Shown: positions 31,789 to 35,852 of the stretch, in pieces
How the letters are laid out: every line of letters begins with the position of its first letter
Position numbering within the stretch: position 1 is the stretch's first letter
From: Saprospiraceae bacterium
GTDB lineage: Bacteria > Bacteroidota > Bacteroidia > Chitinophagales > Saprospiraceae
Direction of reading: 5' to 3'
Assembly: GCA_026989035.1 (NCBI GenBank)
Contig: JALSKB010000002.1
Coordinates: 1-35,852 of the forward strand
DNA: 35,852 nucleotides
Notes under the pieces: generated by a model
Told to the model about the DNA's origin: nothing
The model's database searches: none
The model's input: only the letters and a program-made list of their open reading frames with translations
Position numbers and translations under genes: made by a program

Positions 31789-34420
31789 TATCGGAAGAAG
31801 TGCTTCTCAGTTCAGTAAAAAAATGTTCAAATTTTTCTTTAATCAAAGCATAAGCCTCTGCATCTACGGAATATTCGCCGTATCCGGTATAATCAAAAAT
31901 GCGAGTTAAATCAGAAAAAAGCGCAAAGAAATCTGTTCCGGAAAGCTCTCTGAGAAGTTCTCCATTGGTTTTGTCTTTACTCCAAATAACGAGCTTTTTT
32001 TGCACCAGAAGCTGCAAGGCTTGTAAGTAGATGAGACGTACTGCCAAGGCGTACTCACCATTTCGCTCTGCCTGTTGCCGAGGTGTCTCAATATCCGCTT
32101 CCTCCAGATGAAGACGCAAATACTCCACCGTTTGCTCCCCGGAAAGTTCACCTCCGATTTTCTTTTTCTTCGGCATAAAAAGTGGCTCACCGGTGGCCAA
32201 AGAGGCTATCCCCCAAACGATCACGGCAATGAGAATGACAAGCCCCACTACCCGAAAAACAGCAATCCACAATTCCGCGCTACGCTTTTCTCTTTTCTGC
32301 TCTATTTGCCTTTTTTCCTTCTTCTTTTTCTCTTTCTCAGGCAAAGGAGGATAATCTACCGTACTAACTAAAGCTTCCCAACGCTCTTTGTCTAAACCCT
32401 GAACCTCTGCTGCTTGAGCTTGCAAAGGTACTGAAAAAAAACAAGACGAAAACAAAAAGAAAGAAACAAGAAACACTATAGCTTTTAAAATGGAGCCGGC
32501 ACCCTTTCCGGAGCCTTCCCTTTCTTCCTTTTCCAGACCTCTAATGCGTTTCGACATGCCCAACTGTTCTATCCGATTCTTTAAAGCCTCCGCCGTATGG
32601 ATTTCTTTTACGGTAAAATACATCTGCCCCATAGCGATAAAAACCAAGGTAAAGTACGTCAAAAAGGCAAAGAGGTACATCCAGATAAAAACCCAGGAGA
32701 CGATCTTTGACCCGAGTTCATCATCTGCCACAAAAAAGTTCATAGATATAAACTGCAGCAACAAATTAGGCAAAGGAGTCTGCAAAAACAAAAAGAGAAA
32801 AAAGCCAATCAAGCCTATGGATAAAGCCAGGATGACATACTGAGAAAATCCATTGGCAATGGTTTTTATCGACTCAAAAAGGGAAGCATTCATCATATTG
32901 TTCCTCCACTCCTTCCAAATAGAAATAAAGGCTGCCAGACTTATCCAAGAGATCAGTACAAACTCCAAGAACAAAGACATATCGCCAAAAAGATGAATAG
33001 ACCAGAGCAAACCTCCCATAAGAGGAAACAAAGCGCCAATAGACTTCCAAACTTCCTCTCCCGACTTTTTATCCGACGGAGCCTTGTCAAGCTCTTCAAA
33101 GAAGAATCCTCCGAGCTGATAAGCTAAGATACCCAAAAATATCATTTGCGAAAAACCCGATAAAAGGACAGTGTTCAAATCCATTCTCCCGTTATTCCAA
33201 GATCCAAACAGAAACATGGGCTTATCGAAAACAGCTTGCAAATTCACCTCTGCCTTTCCTTCAGACAAAAATTGGACAACAAACCGAAGAATCAAAAAAA
33301 GCAATGGAATGAGAAGGGAAAACTTAAACAACAAGGGTAACAAACGCCCGGAATACTTTCGAAAAAAAGAAAAAGTATCCACAAATAATTCTCCTCCACT
33401 TCTGGGCTTGTCATAACGTATGGCTTGAAAAGCATCGGGAGTTAATCTGCCCGGAGAAGAGATAAGTGCTCCTCGCTTACGACCGATTTTAATCGGCAAG
33501 TACACGTAATAATAAATCACAAATGCCAGGCAGAGCAAAATAAAAAAGCCTCTAATCCACTGAGGTGCTTGGGTATAACGCGAAAAAAAGCCCTCAACAA
33601 AAGCTGCTATGAGCGTAAGAGGAACAATACCCATCAAAATCTGCACGCCCCGACGAGCCGAACGACGAAAAGATTTTATACGGGAAAGCGTTCCCGGAAA
33701 AAGTAAGCCCATCCCCATCGTCAAACCCGCAGCACCGGAAATTACCGCAGCCGACATCTCCAAGGTACCGTGCAACCAAATCGTCAAAAAAGACGTCCAA
33801 AACAAATCCCGCTCAATAAAAAAATACTGAAACGTGCCTACCATGATGCCGTTGTACAACAAGATGGCTAAACTGCCAATTCCAGCAAAGAGACCTGAAA
33901 AAAAAGTCAGCATATTCACCCATAAATTGTTCATGGCAATGCCCACAGACATGCCCAAAGCATCTCTGCTCCGGTAAACGGCCAAAGGGTCCCCCGAAGC
34001 AATATTCTCCTCCGTCATCATCACATAGCCATCCCCCAGGATGAATCGGGCAAAACCGGGATCATATATACTGGAAAAAACTCCAATCAAAACACTGAGC
34101 GCAAAAAACAGAAAAGACAGACGCATCGCTCCACGAGCCTCATACACCAGCAAGGGAAGATCTTCAGCCCAAAAACGAACAAAATCAGATTTGCGCACTT
34201 TCCTGCGCTTGTACAAGTTGTCAAAAATTTTGCGGGCCAGAGTATTCAGATAAACGCGTACCGAACGAAAACGATAAAAAGTCTGAGCATAGGACAAATC
34301 GTCACTGACCTTCACAAACAACTCACCTAAATCCGAAGGATCAGCCTGCTTTTCCTCAAGCAAAACCTCCAGCTCCTCCCACTTTCTTTTGTTTTGGTCG
34401 ATGAAATCTCGTTCTCGCAT
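31781..34420 (-). CDS. SpoIIM (DUF95) - membrane - DUF4129 fusion protein
   Basis: 879 residues in one uninterrupted frame. Residues 1-310 are SpoIIM-like: MRERDFIDQNKRKWEELEVL, several helices and the WLHGTLEMSA motif (H217, E221). Residues ~340-640 form a second polytopic segment (e.g. LLPLLFKFSLLIPLLFLILRF) that I cannot assign. After a charged stretch comes AIVFLVSFFLFSSCFFSVPLQAQA (to ~671), which looks like an intact signal peptide with an AxA end. A Lys/Glu-rich linker, a helix (WIAVFRVVGLVILIAVIVWG, ~718-737) and a cytoplasmic DUF4129-type domain (YALAVRLIYLQALQLLVQKKLVIWSKDKTN, FDYTGYGEY) follow. In relatives these are usually separate genes in the MoxR operon. The ATG at 34420 is preferred over a TTG at 34435. 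First gene of the operon. Confidence 0.85.
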   Translation of the reverse strand: MRERDFIDQNKRKWEELEVLLEEKQADPSDLGELFVKVSDDLSYAQTFYRFRSVRVYLNTLARKIFDNLYKRRKVRKSDFVRFWAEDLPLLVYEARGAMRLSFLFFALSVLIGVFSSIYDPGFARFILGDGYVMMTEENIASGDPLAVYRSRDALGMSVGIAMNNLWVNMLTFFSGLFAGIGSLAILLYNGIMVGTFQYFFIERDLFWTSFLTIWLHGTLEMSAAVISGAAGLTMGMGLLFPGTLSRIKSFRRSARRGVQILMGIVPLTLIAAFVEGFFSRYTQAPQWIRGFFILLCLAFVIYYYVYLPIKIGRKRGALISSPGRLTPDAFQAIRYDKPRSGGELFVDTFSFFRKYSGRLLPLLFKFSLLIPLLFLILRFVVQFLSEGKAEVNLQAVFDKPMFLFGSWNNGRMDLNTVLLSGFSQMIFLGILAYQLGGFFFEELDKAPSDKKSGEEVWKSIGALFPLMGGLLWSIHLFGDMSLFLEFVLISWISLAAFISIWKEWRNNMMNASLFESIKTIANGFSQYVILALSIGLIGFFLFLFLQTPLPNLLLQFISMNFFVADDELGSKIVSWVFIWMYLFAFLTYFTLVFIAMGQMYFTVKEIHTAEALKNRIEQLGMSKRIRGLEKEEREGSGKGAGSILKAIVFLVSFFLFSSCFFSVPLQAQAAEVQGLDKERWEALVSTVDYPPLPEKEKKKKEKRQIEQKREKRSAELWIAVFRVVGLVILIAVIVWGIASLATGEPLFMPKKKKIGGELSGEQTVEYLRLHLEEADIETPRQQAERNGEYALAVRLIYLQALQLLVQKKLVIWSKDKTNGELLRELSGTDFFALFSDLTRIFDYTGYGEYSVDAEAYALIKEKFEHFFTELRSTSSDNE

Positions 34421-34442
34421 GGGGTAAAAATACAACTTTTAC

Positions 34443-34450
34443 TATATTTG
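34443..34450 (+). promoter_or_regulatory. Possible -7 box TATATTTG for the RDD gene
   Basis: TATATTTG 20 bp before the RDD start codon in the 50-bp divergent space. No -33 element; the opposite-strand promoter of the MoxR operon is not visible. Confidence 0.4.
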
Positions 34451-34470
34451 AGCCAAAATCCTCCAAAGCC

Positions 34471-35223
34471 ATGCCAGCAACGCTATTTATAGTAACCCCA
34501 CAACAAGTACGCATCGAGTACGAACTGGCAACACTTGGAGAGCGCTTCATCGCCAAAATCATCGACATCCTTCTCTTCTCTGTCGCCTATTACTTCTTTA
34601 CTTATATCTTTTTTGAGCTGACAGCAGCAGCTCTACAAGATACATGGTTCACCTTATACCTTTTCTTTTTCTTCCTGCCTCTCTTCAGCTTTTTGCTCTA
34701 CCATTTTCTTTTTGAACTTTTTAAAAACGGACAGACGCCTGGAAAAATGTTGCTCTCCCTGCGCGTCGTACCCCTCGATCAGTGGGAGCCCAAGCTCAGT
34801 CACTATGCGCTAAGGGCAATCTTTCTCATACCCGACCTCATCATGAGCATGGGTATCTTCGGCGCCCTGTTCATCAGCGGCTCCCCCCTGAGACAACGCA
34901 TGGGAGATCTGACAGCCCATAGCGCTGTAGTTCGCCTGAAAACACAGCGCACTTTCTCTATAACAAATATATTAAAAATAAATAACAAGAAAATCAAAAA
35001 AATCACCTGGCCTCGCCTCAAAGAATTGACCGATGAAGACATGCTTCTCGTCAAAGAAACACTCCAACGCTATAAACTCTACAACAACAAGAGCCACCGC
35101 CAAGCGCTGCAACAACTGTGCGTAAAGATGGCAGAACTACTGCAGACAGAGCCCCCCAAACCCAAAGACAGAGAAAAGTTTCTCAAACGCATACTCAATG
35201 AATACGTGCTGATTACGCGCTAA
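34471..35223 (+). CDS. RDD-family membrane protein
   Basis: 250 residues. RDD features: LATLGERFIAKIIDILLFSVAYYFF (with R and D in the first helix), FFLPLFSFLLYHFLFELFKNGQTPGKMLLSLRVV (NGQTPGK after helix 2) and RQRMGDLTAHSAVV (the late D). A long charged, helical C-terminal tail of ~85 residues follows (KELTDEDMLLVKETLQRYK), probably cytoplasmic. RDD genes are regular neighbours of SpoIIM and the MoxR cluster, here transcribed divergently from it. Function in this context unknown. Confidence 0.9.
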   Translation: MPATLFIVTPQQVRIEYELATLGERFIAKIIDILLFSVAYYFFTYIFFELTAAALQDTWFTLYLFFFFLPLFSFLLYHFLFELFKNGQTPGKMLLSLRVVPLDQWEPKLSHYALRAIFLIPDLIMSMGIFGALFISGSPLRQRMGDLTAHSAVVRLKTQRTFSITNILKINNKKIKKITWPRLKELTDEDMLLVKETLQRYKLYNNKSHRQALQQLCVKMAELLQTEPPKPKDREKFLKRILNEYVLITR

Positions 35224-35228
35224 AAAAG

Positions 35229-35852
35229 TTAAACGCTTTCGCGCTCCAGCTCAAAAGTATCGTCATCGTCGGTAGCAGCCCCACTTGTCTTCTCCCAAAT
35301 CCAAACCAAAAACACCGAAACGTATTCCAAGGCAACTATCCATAAGTTTTCAGTATAAACCGGATAGCTGTAGTTGATGTAAGTCCAACTTATGGCATAG
35401 GACCACCACAAAATAAAATAAGGGGGCGATTTGCGAAAAAAAACAGCTAACAAAACGGGAAAACTCAAGTACCAAGGATGTACAATGGTTGCAAAAAGTA
35501 AATAAATCACAAAAGACCAAAAGCAAGTCTCAAGAAAATCTCTAAAATCTCCACGCCTCCGCCACCAGGCAAGCCCCAAAATGATTAAGCCCGCCATCAC
35601 GCCCAGCAAAGGCCCCAGGCGATGGATGTCGTTGTAACCCAATTGCAGATAGCGCAGCCAACGCAACAGATAATACACCGAAGCATTAAACTCAAATTTT
35701 CTAAAATACAAATCCAGGCTTTCGCCAAAATGACTGACAAAAAAACCGTGAAAAAACGGCCAAAACAACAGCAAAAGGGCCACAAGAAGGGTTCCAAACC
35801 AAGGCAAAACCAAAAAACCGCTTTTCTTCTGCCGAATAACATTTGGCGAAAG
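35229..35852 (-). CDS. Membrane glycosyltransferase-like protein (5' truncated by window edge)
   Basis: The frame is open to the window end, leaving the last 207 residues. At least five hydrophobic segments are visible. FFVSHFGESLDLYFRKFEFNASVYYLLRWL and FATIVHPWYLSFPVLLAVFF resemble GT-C-fold mannosyltransferase/DUF2029-type (GT87) proteins. The catalytic N-terminus is outside the window, so this is tentative. The tail ends in an acidic stretch (DDDDTFELERESV). A TTG at 35813 is not the start, because residues upstream are still in frame. It converges with RDD, 5 bp apart. Confidence 0.55.
   Translation of the reverse strand, partial: LSPNVIRQKKSGFLVLPWFGTLLVALLLLFWPFFHGFFVSHFGESLDLYFRKFEFNASVYYLLRWLRYLQLGYNDIHRLGPLLGVMAGLIILGLAWWRRRGDFRDFLETCFWSFVIYLLFATIVHPWYLSFPVLLAVFFRKSPPYFILWWSYAISWTYINYSYPVYTENLWIVALEYVSVFLVWIWEKTSGAATDDDDTFELERESV
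35717..35729 (-). repeat. Dispersed 13-mer, GGC-GAAA-GCC form
   Basis: GGCTTTCGCCAAA in the last gene, read Phe-Gly-Glu-Ser. A further copy, cut by the window edge, is at 35841-35852 (ATTTGGCGAAAG). Confidence 0.85.

Noticed and set aside
34471-35223. Sporulation functions suggested by SpoIIM and Spo0M-like names
   Set aside because: These are family names carried over from Firmicutes; nothing else in the window points to sporulation and the phylum does not sporulate.

Overview
The window reads as ordinary chromosome of a Bacteroidota bacterium, most likely from the Saprospiria (a Lewinella/Haliscomenobacter-like lineage). Evidence: a secreted PKD/SprB-type protein with a gliding-motility/type IX secretion C-terminal domain, Bacteroidota -7 boxes (TAnnTTTG) upstream of several genes, the MoxR-DUF58-DUF4350-DUF4129-SpoIIM-RDD gene set, a BatA-type protein, and a 23-residue repeat protein with a terminal peptidoglycan-binding domain. 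The lineage below phylum is inferred from gene types only. I see no tRNA, rRNA, CRISPR array, phage or transposase gene.

Layout. 1-603: 3' end of a tandem-repeat/peptidoglycan-binding gene and its terminator. 604-7644 (mostly minus strand): gamma-carbonic anhydrase, TraB/GumN protein, a DsbD with a duplicated N-terminal domain, an AAA-ATPase/PD-(D/E)XK gene bracketed by palindromic repeats, and cutA. 7843-11073: prfB (with programmed +1 frameshift), convergent pheS, then a CaCA cation exchanger divergent from pheS. 11070-15916 (minus): M28 peptidase, thiL, peroxiredoxin, and the type IX-secreted adhesin-like protein. 16089-20421 (plus): pssA, purS, rsmI, a Spo0M-like gene and a BatA-like gene, closely packed. 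20766-25023: PKD/barrel protein, FkbM methyltransferase, asnS. 25142-27989 (plus): DoxX-like membrane protein, thiolase, paaY-like gene. 27993-34420 (minus): one tightly overlapped operon DUF58 <- MoxR <- DUF4350 <- SpoIIM/DUF4129 fusion, with a divergent RDD gene at 34471. 35229-35852: 3' part of a membrane glycosyltransferase-like gene running off the window.

Beyond the genes, four sequence-level signals stand out. (1) A 13-base quasi-palindrome, TTTGSCGAAAGSC with S = both G/C arrangements (GGC-GAAA-GCC or GCC-GAAA-GGC), occurs 14 times exactly, plus close variants, in genes and between them, in both orientations and several reading frames. (2) A roughly 100-base hairpin-rich repeat lies immediately 3' of three minus-strand genes. 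(3) A different palindromic repeat brackets the AAA-ATPase/nuclease gene in direct orientation. (4) Three genes carry TATCTTTG exactly five bases before their ATG, which predicts leaderless mRNAs. The most unusual protein is a single ORF joining SpoIIM, a middle membrane section and a DUF4129 protein that still carries what looks like its own internal signal peptide.
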